DNA of 64,000 bases from Streptomyces cyaneus. Lineage in GTDB: Bacteria > Actinomycetota > Actinomycetes > Streptomycetales > Streptomycetaceae. Made by a program: the position numbers and the translations under genes. Positions 17,822 through 25,999 of the stretch are shown piece by piece. Location: positions 1,116,001 to 1,180,000 of the forward strand of contig NZ_ML138678.1 of NCBI RefSeq assembly GCF_004028635.1, written 5' to 3'. The notes beneath the pieces are model-generated. The model made no database searches and was not told the origin of the DNA. It saw nothing but the letters and a program-made list of their open reading frames with translations. Every line of letters starts with the position of its first letter. The first letter of the stretch is position 1.

Positions 17822-18922
17822 ATGAACGCACGCGGCACGACGACGAACGCACGCGACGACTCGGTTCGCCTCCGGGGCGGCGCGGGCCGCCCGTGGCGGC
17901 GTCTGCGGGCCGGTCTGCGCGGCTGGGGCGGGGTGGGCGCGATGGCGCTCGTCTGTGCCCTGGCGGTGACCTTCGCGCTGCTGCTGCCCCTGTCCCAGCC
18001 GTACGACGGGGACGGCGGTGCGGTCATCGGCGGCCAGGGCGTCGCCCACAGCAGCCAGGTGCGGGCGGAGGACTGCAAGAAGCCGCAGGACCAGAGCCTT
18101 TCGCCGTCCGGCGGCGACGGGAAAACCCCGACCGTCGACGCCATCAAGGCCCGCAAGGACCGGCGCCTGATCGTCGGCGTCGACACCAACAGCTACCGCT
18201 GGGGCTACCTCGACCCGAACAACCCCTCCGGTGAGCTGGAGGGATTCGACATCGACCTGGTCCACCGGATCGCCCAGGACATCCTCGGCGACCGCGACGC
18301 GGTGCAGTTCAAGGCCATCCCGACCAGCCGGCGTATCGAGGCGATCCAGAAGGGCGAGGTCGACATGGTGGTCCGCACCATGACGATCAACTGCGACCGC
18401 ATCGGTCAAGTCGCCTTCTCCGCGCCCTACTTCGTGACCGGCCAGCAGGTCCTGGCGCCCAAGACGTCGACGATCACCGGGTACAACAAGACCCTCTCCG
18501 ACAAGAAGGTGTGCTCGGCCAAGGGCTCCACCGCGTACGACAACCTGGAAGCGGGCCGCAAGAGCGGCGACCTCCCCGCCTCCGCCGACATCAGGACCAC
18601 CGTCCCCAACCAGCTCGACTGCCTGGTGAAGTTGCAGCTCGGCGAGGTCGACGCGGTCGTCACCGACGGCGCGCTCGCCGCGAGTCAGGCCGCGCAGGAC
18701 CCCGCCGTGGAACTCAAGGGCGGCCTGTTCACGGACGAGTACTACGGCGTGGCGATGAAACTGGGCTCCGAGGATCTGGTACGCCAGGTCAACCGGACCC
18801 TGGAGAACTACATCAAGGACGGCGGCTGGGAGGCGTCGTACGAGAAGTGGCTGCACCCGACCATGGACCAGGGCGACAAGAAGTCGGCCTCGGCGACCCC
18901 TCCCGCAGCCCGGTACAAGTGA
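17822..18922 (+). CDS. glnH: glutamate/aspartate-binding protein GlnH-like
   Basis: A 366-residue family 3 solute-binding protein. An N-terminal segment (VCALAVTFALLLPL) anchors or exports it; no lipobox Cys is visible, unlike mycobacterial GlnH. The binding domain has LIVGVDTNSYRWGYLD, GFDIDLVHRIAQDILGD and VDMVVRTMTINCDR (the Arg that grips the ligand carboxylate). No permease or ATPase follows, so it acts as a sensor. It nearly abuts glnX; a GTG at 17804 overlapping the glnX stop is an alternative start. Confidence 0.85.
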   Translation: MNARGTTTNARDDSVRLRGGAGRPWRRLRAGLRGWGGVGAMALVCALAVTFALLLPLSQPYDGDGGAVIGGQGVAHSSQVRAEDCKKPQDQSLSPSGGDGKTPTVDAIKARKDRRLIVGVDTNSYRWGYLDPNNPSGELEGFDIDLVHRIAQDILGDRDAVQFKAIPTSRRIEAIQKGEVDMVVRTMTINCDRIGQVAFSAPYFVTGQQVLAPKTSTITGYNKTLSDKKVCSAKGSTAYDNLEAGRKSGDLPASADIRTTVPNQLDCLVKLQLGEVDAVVTDGALAASQAAQDPAVELKGGLFTDEYYGVAMKLGSEDLVRQVNRTLENYIKDGGWEASYEKWLHPTMDQGDKKSASATPPAARYK

Positions 18923-18978
18923 CCGACCATCAACTGACGAAGACCACTGACGGAACACAACGCAGCGAGAGGTGATCG

Positions 18979-20310
18979 ATGGGCGTCACGGACCCCGCCG
19001 GGCCGGTGATGGACCGGGACGAGGTGGACCGTGCGCTGGCGCGGCTCGGCGCGGAGCACGAGGCGATCGAGACCTCGCTCCTCGCCCTGCAGGACCACGC
19101 GGGCCGCAGACTTCTCGAGGGCGCCGAGCTCACGGGCATCACCAAGGAGCGCTGGACGGCCGCGGAGGCGTCGATCACGCTGCTGTGGGCGTACTTCGAC
19201 GCGTACACGGACGCGTTGCGCTCCGCCCGCGAGATCCGCTCCCGCCGTCGCTGGTCCAGCCGCGACGACCTGGTGGAGCTGACGGAACTGCTGCGCGGCC
19301 AGTCCGTGACCGTGGCGGGATCGGCGGCCGCGACCCCCAACGCGCCCACCCTGCACGGCGGTTCGGGCAAGCTCAGCGAACAGTTCACGCTCGTCACCCT
19401 GGTCGACCGGATGAACGAGCTGTACGCGACCTCACTGGACATGGTCGTCGCCGCCGACGCGGTCTGGTCGGCGCTGCCCGCCCGCATCGATTTACTGGCC
19501 GCGGAACTCCAGCGCACCCGCCGGCTCGCGCACTCCGTGGGCGTACGCCCCGGCGAGCACCCGGCCGGCGACGACCTGGAGCGCATCACGCGCACGCTCA
19601 CCAACCTGCGCGCCCAAGTGGTGTCCGACCCGCTCGCGTACTGGGTCCCCACGCAGGGGAGTTCGGCCCCCGGCGGGGGCAAGCCGGACACCACGGTCTA
19701 CGACCGGGAGGCGCGCGCCCTGGAGGACGTACGACGGGAGATCGACGCCGTGCTGACGGTCCGTCAGGATGCTGAGCAGCGTCTGGTCAAGCTGCGTGAC
19801 GTGCTGTCCCGCGCGGACCGTACGCTCGCCGAGGCCCGCACCGCGCGCGGCGAGGTGCTGGCGAAGATCGCCGCCACGGAGGTGCCGGTCGTCAGCGGCC
19901 CGCCGACCGTGCTGCAGGAGCAGCTGGCGACGGCCGCCGAGTACCGCAGACACGCCCAGTGGCACCGCCTGTCGCCGCTCCTGGAGTCGCTGGAGCAGAA
20001 GGCGGAGGACGAACTGCTGCGCGCCCGCGAGTCGTTGACCGCGGTCACCGCGCCCCTGGCGGTCCGCGCCGAGCTGCGCGGCCGCCTCGACGCGTACAAG
20101 GCGAAGGTGGCCCGGCACGGCCTCGCGGAGGACCCGTTCCTCATCGAGCGCTACGACGCGGCCCGCCGCATGCTGTGGAGCGCCCCCTGCGACCTACGCG
20201 TCGCCGAACAGGCGGTCCTGCGCTACCAGCACGCGGCGGCCGAGCTGCTCGGCGGTCCGCGCGTGCCGGGACCGCGCGACCCCGAGGACCGGAGGGGGCC
20301 GGGATCATGA
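18979..20310 (+). CDS. coiled-coil protein of the PknG operon, with a TTA codon
   Basis: A 443-residue soluble protein without signal peptide or cysteines, mostly alpha-helical. Long heptad-rich stretches lie near residues 15-100, 250-310 and 320-380 (Arg/Glu/Leu/Ala rich), and a flexible Gly/Ser/Pro patch (GSSAPGGGKPD) near residue 230. I know no named family. It is absent from the mycobacterial glnX-glnH-pknG operon. Codon 172 is TTA (19492-19494), the bldA-dependent leucine codon, which would tie its translation to development. The ATG at 18979 has GAGAGG upstream. Confidence 0.8.
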   Translation: MGVTDPAGPVMDRDEVDRALARLGAEHEAIETSLLALQDHAGRRLLEGAELTGITKERWTAAEASITLLWAYFDAYTDALRSAREIRSRRRWSSRDDLVELTELLRGQSVTVAGSAAATPNAPTLHGGSGKLSEQFTLVTLVDRMNELYATSLDMVVAADAVWSALPARIDLLAAELQRTRRLAHSVGVRPGEHPAGDDLERITRTLTNLRAQVVSDPLAYWVPTQGSSAPGGGKPDTTVYDREARALEDVRREIDAVLTVRQDAEQRLVKLRDVLSRADRTLAEARTARGEVLAKIAATEVPVVSGPPTVLQEQLATAAEYRRHAQWHRLSPLLESLEQKAEDELLRARESLTAVTAPLAVRAELRGRLDAYKAKVARHGLAEDPFLIERYDAARRMLWSAPCDLRVAEQAVLRYQHAAAELLGGPRVPGPRDPEDRRGPGS

Positions 20311-20332
20311 GGGACAGGGGGGAGCCGTCGTC

Positions 20333-22873
20333 ATGAGTCAGGCACAGCAGACCTGCCAGCGACCGGACTGCGGCGGGGCGTACGAGGACGTGGGCGGCGG
20401 CGAGCTGTACTGCGACACCTGCGGCCTCGCCCCGGTCGTCTCGGCGACCGGCACGGTCGGCTCGCCGCCCACCGGGGTGACGGCCGGCGGCAAGGACTCC
20501 CGCGGCTCGGCGGGCAGCGGCAGCTCCCGCTCCACCGGCCGCGGCAGCTCGCGTACGTCGTCGCAGTCGTCGAAGTCCCGGCGCTCGGTGTCGGGACGGC
20601 TGTCGCGCTCACTGTCGGGCCGTTCCTCGGGCCGCTCGGTGTCGGTGCGCAGCTCCGGCTCGACCGCCGGCTCCAGCGGCCGCGGCCGGCTCGGTGTCGG
20701 CCTGGTCCAGGTCCCGGACGTGCCGCGCCCCGACCCGCGCGCGATGGTGCTGGAGAACCCGGAGGTGCCCGAGCGCAAGCGGTTCTGCTCCCGCTCGGAC
20801 TGCGGGGCGCCCGTCGGCCGGGCCCGCGGGGAGCGCCCGGGCCGCACCGAGGGCTTCTGCACGAAGTGCGGGCACCCGTATTCCTTCGTCCCGAAGCTGA
20901 AGTCCGGCGACATCGTGCACGGCCAGTACGAGGTCGCGGGCTGTCTGGCGCACGGCGGCCTCGGCTGGATCTACCTCGCCGTGGACCGCGCGGTCTCCGA
21001 CCGCTGGGTGGTGCTCAAGGGCCTGCTCGACACCGGCGACCAGGACGCGATGGCGGCGGCGATCTCCGAGCGGCGCTTCCTCGCGGAGATCGAGCACGCC
21101 AACATCGTGCGGATCTACAACTTCGTCGAGCACCTCGACCAGCGCACGGGCTCGCTCGACGGCTACATCGTCATGGAGTACGTCGGCGGCAAGTCCCTGA
21201 AGGAGATCGCGAATTCGCGCCGTACGCAGACGGGCAAGCGCGACCCGCTCCCCGTCGAGCAGGCGTGCGCGTACGGCATCGAGGCGCTGGAGGCCCTCGG
21301 CCACCTGCACAGCCGGAACCTCCTCTACTGCGACTTCAAGGTCGACAACGCCATCCAGACCGAGGACCAGCTCAAGCTGATCGACATGGGCGCGGTGCGC
21401 AGGATGGACGACGACGAGTCGGCCATCTACGGCACGGTGGGCTACCAGGCGCCCGAGGTCGCGGAGGTCGGCCCGTCAGTGGCGTCCGACCTGTACACCG
21501 TCGCGCGCACCCTGGCCGTCCTGGCCTTCGACTTCCAGGGCTACACGAACGTCTACGTCGACTCCCTGCCCGACCCCGACCACATCGAGGTCTTCCGCCA
21601 GTACGAGTCCTTCTACCGCCTCCTGGTCCGCGCCACCGACCCGGACCCGGCCCGCCGCTTCGCCTCCGCGCAGGAGATGACGGAGCAACTGACCGGCGTC
21701 CTGCGCGAGGTCGTGTCCCTGCAGACGGGGCGCGCGAGGCCGTCACTGTCGACGCTGTTCGGCCCCGAGGTGCGGGTCACCGACACGGAGCTGTTCCCGA
21801 AGCCGGCCGGCGAGGTGTCGCGGTTGGGGGCGCGGGTCGTGCGCACCCGCAAGCAGCAGCTCTCCCTCCCCGCGGCCGGCCTGCCTGCCGTTTCCGCCGC
21901 CAACCTGCCTGCCGTTTCCGGCGGCATCGTCAAGGTCGTCGACGCCGCCGTCGCCGCCCTCGCGCTTCCGGTCCCCCGGGTCGACCCCACCGACCCCAAC
22001 GCCGGTTTCCTCGCGGGTCTGATGACCACCGCGCCGGCCGAGTTGCTCGGTGCCCTCGCCGCCGCTTCGGCGCCCTCGACCGAGACACGGCTGCGGCAGG
22101 TGCGGGCCTGGCTGGAGAACGGCGACACCGGCACCGCGCACGAGGCGCTGCTGAAGCTGGAGGACGAGCGGCCCGACGACTGGCGGGTCGTCTGGTACCG
22201 CGGCGTGGCCGCGCTCGTCACCGGCGACCACGAGGGCGCCGCGCTCGCCTTCGACGCGATCTACGACGCCTTCCCCGGCGAGCCCGCCCCCAAGCTGGCC
22301 CTCGGCCTGTGCGCGGAGGTGCTGGGCCAGCTGGACAACGCCGCCGAGTACTACCGTCTGGTGTGGTCGACCGACCCGAGCTATGTGAGCGCCGCCTTCG
22401 GTCTCGCCCGCGTCCAGCTCGCGGCCGGCGACCGCCGCAGCGCGGTGCGGACCCTGGAGTCGGTTCCGGAAAGCTCCATTCACTACACGGCCGCACGCGT
22501 GGCGGCCGTCCGCGCCCGGCTGCGTGGGCGCACGGCGGTCGCCGCTGACGTACCGTTCCTGGACGACCTGACCGCGGCCGCGGGCCAGGTCGAGGCGCTG
22601 GACGCGTACGGTCTGGACCCGGCGCGCCGGGAGCAGTTGTCGACGGAAGTCCTCGGCTGCGCGCTGGACTGGATACTCTCCGGTGGCCAGGGTTCCGCCC
22701 CTCCCGCCGCCACCGGAGGACGGACGCTGCTCGGCAGCGGCCTGGACGAGCGGGGACTGCGTTTCGGACTGGAGCGTTCGTACCGCACGCTGGCTCGGCT
22801 CGCACGGGGCGGCGAGGAGAGGATCGACCTGGTGGAACGTGCCAACCGTTACCGCCCCCGGACGTGGGTGTAG
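20333..22873 (+). CDS. pknG: serine/threonine protein kinase PknG-like
   Basis: An 846-residue soluble kinase built like mycobacterial PknG: zinc-binding N-terminus, kinase, TPR tail. Cys pairs occur at residues 8/13 with 27/30 and again near residues 155-185 (FCSRSDC and FCTKCG), separated by a Ser/Arg-rich linker. The kinase has the Gly loop LAHGGLGWIYLA (about 205), VVLKGL for the Lys, LLYCDFKVDN (about 331) in place of HRDLKxxN, and IDMGAV in place of DFG, as in PknG. A helical TPR-like region spans about 585-760. PknG controls glutamate and 2-oxoglutarate metabolism through FHA proteins. Confidence 0.9.
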   Translation: MSQAQQTCQRPDCGGAYEDVGGGELYCDTCGLAPVVSATGTVGSPPTGVTAGGKDSRGSAGSGSSRSTGRGSSRTSSQSSKSRRSVSGRLSRSLSGRSSGRSVSVRSSGSTAGSSGRGRLGVGLVQVPDVPRPDPRAMVLENPEVPERKRFCSRSDCGAPVGRARGERPGRTEGFCTKCGHPYSFVPKLKSGDIVHGQYEVAGCLAHGGLGWIYLAVDRAVSDRWVVLKGLLDTGDQDAMAAAISERRFLAEIEHANIVRIYNFVEHLDQRTGSLDGYIVMEYVGGKSLKEIANSRRTQTGKRDPLPVEQACAYGIEALEALGHLHSRNLLYCDFKVDNAIQTEDQLKLIDMGAVRRMDDDESAIYGTVGYQAPEVAEVGPSVASDLYTVARTLAVLAFDFQGYTNVYVDSLPDPDHIEVFRQYESFYRLLVRATDPDPARRFASAQEMTEQLTGVLREVVSLQTGRARPSLSTLFGPEVRVTDTELFPKPAGEVSRLGARVVRTRKQQLSLPAAGLPAVSAANLPAVSGGIVKVVDAAVAALALPVPRVDPTDPNAGFLAGLMTTAPAELLGALAAASAPSTETRLRQVRAWLENGDTGTAHEALLKLEDERPDDWRVVWYRGVAALVTGDHEGAALAFDAIYDAFPGEPAPKLALGLCAEVLGQLDNAAEYYRLVWSTDPSYVSAAFGLARVQLAAGDRRSAVRTLESVPESSIHYTAARVAAVRARLRGRTAVAADVPFLDDLTAAAGQVEALDAYGLDPARREQLSTEVLGCALDWILSGGQGSAPPAATGGRTLLGSGLDERGLRFGLERSYRTLARLARGGEERIDLVERANRYRPRTWV

Positions 22874-22876
22874 TTG

Positions 22877-24439
22877 ATGTCGCAGATGCCCCAACTGTCC
22901 GCCTGCCCGAGCTGCGAATGGCCGCTCGAGTCGGGTGACCGTTTCTGCGGTGCGTGCGGATACGACCTGTCCGCCGTACCCGTACGGCCGGACGACAACC
23001 CGACCATCGTGATGAACGGCTCGACGCCACCCCCTGCCGCGGGCGCGCCCGGCATGGGCTGGCCCGGCGCCGCCACGCCGGACGCCTCCGGCAGCCACGA
23101 ACTGCCTCCGGGCACGCCCCCGCTCCCCCAGTCACCACCGCCGCCCGCAGCACCGGTGCCGCCGGCGGCGAGCGGGGCCGACGGGGTGCCCGGCGCCCCG
23201 ACCTCCCCCGTTCCAGGCCCCGAGGGCATCCCGCCGGGCTCCGCCGATCCCGGCTTCCCGGGTGGTTTCCCGGCCCCCGGCCACCCGGCACGGCCCGGCT
23301 TCCCCACCGTCCCGGCACCCGGCGGCCACGGTGCGCCGGCCGGCCCGCAGACGGCGCCCGGCCTCGCCGGTCCCACCGGCCCCGCGGGTCCCCCCGCCCC
23401 GACCGGCTCCCCCGTCTCCCCGGCCTCCGGCGTCCGTTTCGATCACCCTCCCGAGCCCGAGGAGTACCCCTTGCAGGCGCCCGATCCGCGCGTCGTCACC
23501 GACCTGCCGACCCCGCCCGAGGGCACCAAGGTGTGCGTGGCCTGCCGTGCGGGCCGCGTGGACCACGACGGGTACTGCGAGAACTGCGGGCACGCCCAGC
23601 CGCGCGAACGCGACCACATGGAGCTGGACGCCGGCCCGGTGGCCGCCGTCAGCGACCGCGGTCTGCGCCACCACCGCAACGAGGACGCGTTCGCCGTCGC
23701 CGGCACCGCGCTGCCCGACGGCCGGCCCGCGGTCCTGGCGATCGTCTGCGACGGCGTGTCCTCGGCGACCCGCCCCGACGACGCCTCGATGGCCGCGTCC
23801 CGGGCGGCGAGCGAGTCGCTGCTGGCCGCACTGCCGCGCGGCACGCACCCCCAGCAGGCCATGCACGACGCGATCGTCGCCGCCGCGAACGCGGTCAACG
23901 CGCTGGCCGCCGAGCCCGCCACGGCCCGCGAGCAGGGCCCCCACCAGAACGCCCCCGCCTGCACGATCGTCGGCTCCGTGGTCACGCCCGAGCTGCTGAT
24001 CGTCGGCTGGGTCGGCGACAGCCGCGCCTACTGGGTCCCGGTGGACCGCAGCACGCCCCCGGCCCGGCTCACCGAGGACGACTCGTGGGCCGCGCAGATG
24101 GTCGCGGCCGGTCTGATGAACGAGGCCGAGGCCTACGCCGACGAGCGCGCCCACGCCATCACGGGCTGGCTCGGCGCGGACGCCTACGAACTGGAGCCGC
24201 ACACCGCTTCCTTCAAGCCGGACCGTCCGGGTGTAGTGGTGGTGTGCACGGACGGGCTGTGGAACTACGCGGAGGCGGCCGCCGAAATGGCCGAGGTCGT
24301 GCCCCTCGACGCCGCCGCGCGCCCCTTGCACAGCGCCCAGGTGCTCGTCGGTCACGCCCTCGACGGCGGGGGCCACGACAACGTAACAGTGGCCGTCCTG
24401 CCGTTCCCGGCGCCGCCGATGGGGGCAGGATCGGCCTGA
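22877..24439 (+). CDS. PP2C-type serine/threonine phosphatase with zinc ribbons
   Basis: A 520-residue cytoplasmic phosphatase. The N-terminus carries a zinc ribbon (CPSCEWPLESGDRFCGACG, residues 11-29), a roughly 150-residue Pro/Gly linker, a second ribbon (CVACRAGRVDHDGYCENCG, near 215), then the PP2C domain: DRGLRHHRNEDAF, VCDGVSSA, WVGDSRAYW, CTDGLWNYAE and GGHDNVTVAV, which supply the metal-binding Asp residues. It probably reverses phosphorylation by the PknG-like kinase. The start is taken at ATG 22877; a TTG immediately before it is possible. Confidence 0.9.
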   Translation: MSQMPQLSACPSCEWPLESGDRFCGACGYDLSAVPVRPDDNPTIVMNGSTPPPAAGAPGMGWPGAATPDASGSHELPPGTPPLPQSPPPPAAPVPPAASGADGVPGAPTSPVPGPEGIPPGSADPGFPGGFPAPGHPARPGFPTVPAPGGHGAPAGPQTAPGLAGPTGPAGPPAPTGSPVSPASGVRFDHPPEPEEYPLQAPDPRVVTDLPTPPEGTKVCVACRAGRVDHDGYCENCGHAQPRERDHMELDAGPVAAVSDRGLRHHRNEDAFAVAGTALPDGRPAVLAIVCDGVSSATRPDDASMAASRAASESLLAALPRGTHPQQAMHDAIVAAANAVNALAAEPATAREQGPHQNAPACTIVGSVVTPELLIVGWVGDSRAYWVPVDRSTPPARLTEDDSWAAQMVAAGLMNEAEAYADERAHAITGWLGADAYELEPHTASFKPDRPGVVVVCTDGLWNYAEAAAEMAEVVPLDAAARPLHSAQVLVGHALDGGGHDNVTVAVLPFPAPPMGAGSA

Positions 24440-24549
24440 GGCCGCACCGCGGGGACAGCCTGGACGGACGGCCTCATCGGACCGGAGGGGACCGGTCCGT
24501 CGACAGCCATGGCCCCATCACGGGGTTCTTTAGGGGGATTTGAGAACAC

Positions 24550-25896
24550 ATGGCCAATTTCTCGAAGTCGAACGTGCCGCAGTTCTCGGTGGACGTGTAC
24601 CAGAACGAGTACCTGCCGGAGGGCGGTCGCGAGGTCAACGCGATCGTCACGGTGACCGCGACCGGCGGCGGCACGGTCGGAAGCGCGGTCGCGGCGCCCC
24701 ACCTCTACTCTCCGGGGCAGGGCCCGTCCGCGGCTGTGGCGATCATGGTCGACTGCTCGGGCTCGATGGACTACCCGCCGACCAAGATGCGCAACGCCCG
24801 TGACGCCACGGCCGCCGCGATCGACACCCTGCGCGACGGTGTGCACTTCGCGGTGATCGGCGGCACGCACGTGGCCAAGGAGGTGTATCCGGGCGGCGGC
24901 CGCCTGGCCGTGGCCGACGCCACCACCCGCGACCAGGCCAAGCAGGCCCTGCGCAGGCTCAGCGCGGGCGGCGGCACGGCGATCGGCACCTGGCTGCGGC
25001 TCGCCGACCACCTGCTGTCCTCGGCCGACGTCGCCATCCGGCACGGCATCCTGCTCACCGACGGCCGCAACGAACACGAGTCGCCGGAAGACCTCAAGGC
25101 CGCGCTCGACGCCTGTGCCGGACGCTTCACCTGTGACGCCCGTGGCGTGGGTACGGACTGGGAAGTGAAAGAAGTCACAGCAATCGCCTCGGCCCTGCTC
25201 GGCAGCGCCGACATCGTCGCCGACCCGGCAGGTCTCGCCGCCGACTTCACGCAGATGATGGAGACGGCGATGGGCAAGGAGGTCGCGGACGTCGCCCTGC
25301 GGGTGTGGACGCCGGTGGGCACGACCATCAAGTTCGTCAAGCAAGTCGCGCCGACGGTCGAGGAGTTGACCGACCGCCGCACCGAGGCCGGCCCGCGCGC
25401 CGGGGACTACCCCACCGGCTCCTGGGGGGACGAGTCCCGTGACTACCACGTCTGCGTCGAGGTTCCCGCCGCCGACCTCGGCCGGGAGATGCTCGCCGCC
25501 CGGGTCTCGCTGGTCATCCCGCAACCTGACGGCACCGCGCAGAACTTGGGCGCCCAGGGTCTCGTACGGGCCGTATGGACCGACGACATGGTCGCCTCGA
25601 CCTCGATCAACCCACAGGTTGCCCACTACACGGGCCAAGCCGAACTGGCACAAGTCATCCAGCAAGGTCTGGATCTACGCAAAGCGGGGGATATGGATGG
25701 AGCAACGGCCAAACTGGGCCGGGCCGTTCAGCTCGCCAGCGTCTCCGGAAACGCGGATACGGCGAAACTCCTTGCGAAGGTGGTGGACGTGGTCGATGCC
25801 GCGGCAGGTACTGTGCGACTGAAGGCGAAGGTCGCGGAGGCCGACGAGATGACTCTCGAGACACGGTCGACAAAGACTGTTCGTGTAAAGAAGTGA
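24550..25896 (+). CDS. von Willebrand factor A domain protein
   Basis: A 448-residue soluble protein. The vWA domain (about residues 60-240) contains the metal-ion adhesion site DCSGSM, a Thr in GGGTAIGTWL and the Asp in LLTDGRNEH. A beta-rich middle part and a helical C-terminus (about 365-440) follow. vWA proteins beside a kinase and a PP2C phosphatase form the TerY-type phosphorylation triads described for tellurite/stress systems, where the vWA protein is thought to be a scaffold or target. Start ATG 24550; the spacing to an A/G-rich site is not ideal. Confidence 0.85.
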   Translation: MANFSKSNVPQFSVDVYQNEYLPEGGREVNAIVTVTATGGGTVGSAVAAPHLYSPGQGPSAAVAIMVDCSGSMDYPPTKMRNARDATAAAIDTLRDGVHFAVIGGTHVAKEVYPGGGRLAVADATTRDQAKQALRRLSAGGGTAIGTWLRLADHLLSSADVAIRHGILLTDGRNEHESPEDLKAALDACAGRFTCDARGVGTDWEVKEVTAIASALLGSADIVADPAGLAADFTQMMETAMGKEVADVALRVWTPVGTTIKFVKQVAPTVEELTDRRTEAGPRAGDYPTGSWGDESRDYHVCVEVPAADLGREMLAARVSLVIPQPDGTAQNLGAQGLVRAVWTDDMVASTSINPQVAHYTGQAELAQVIQQGLDLRKAGDMDGATAKLGRAVQLASVSGNADTAKLLAKVVDVVDAAAGTVRLKAKVAEADEMTLETRSTKTVRVKK

Positions 25897-25999
25897 CCTA
25901 GTAGCGCCCCAGCAGGACCCTGAAAAGCATCGAGCCTGACCCCTTGGGGTTGGAGAAATCCGGTCGAAGCGGCCGGAAAGGAGAGGGGGAAGCGCCGAC

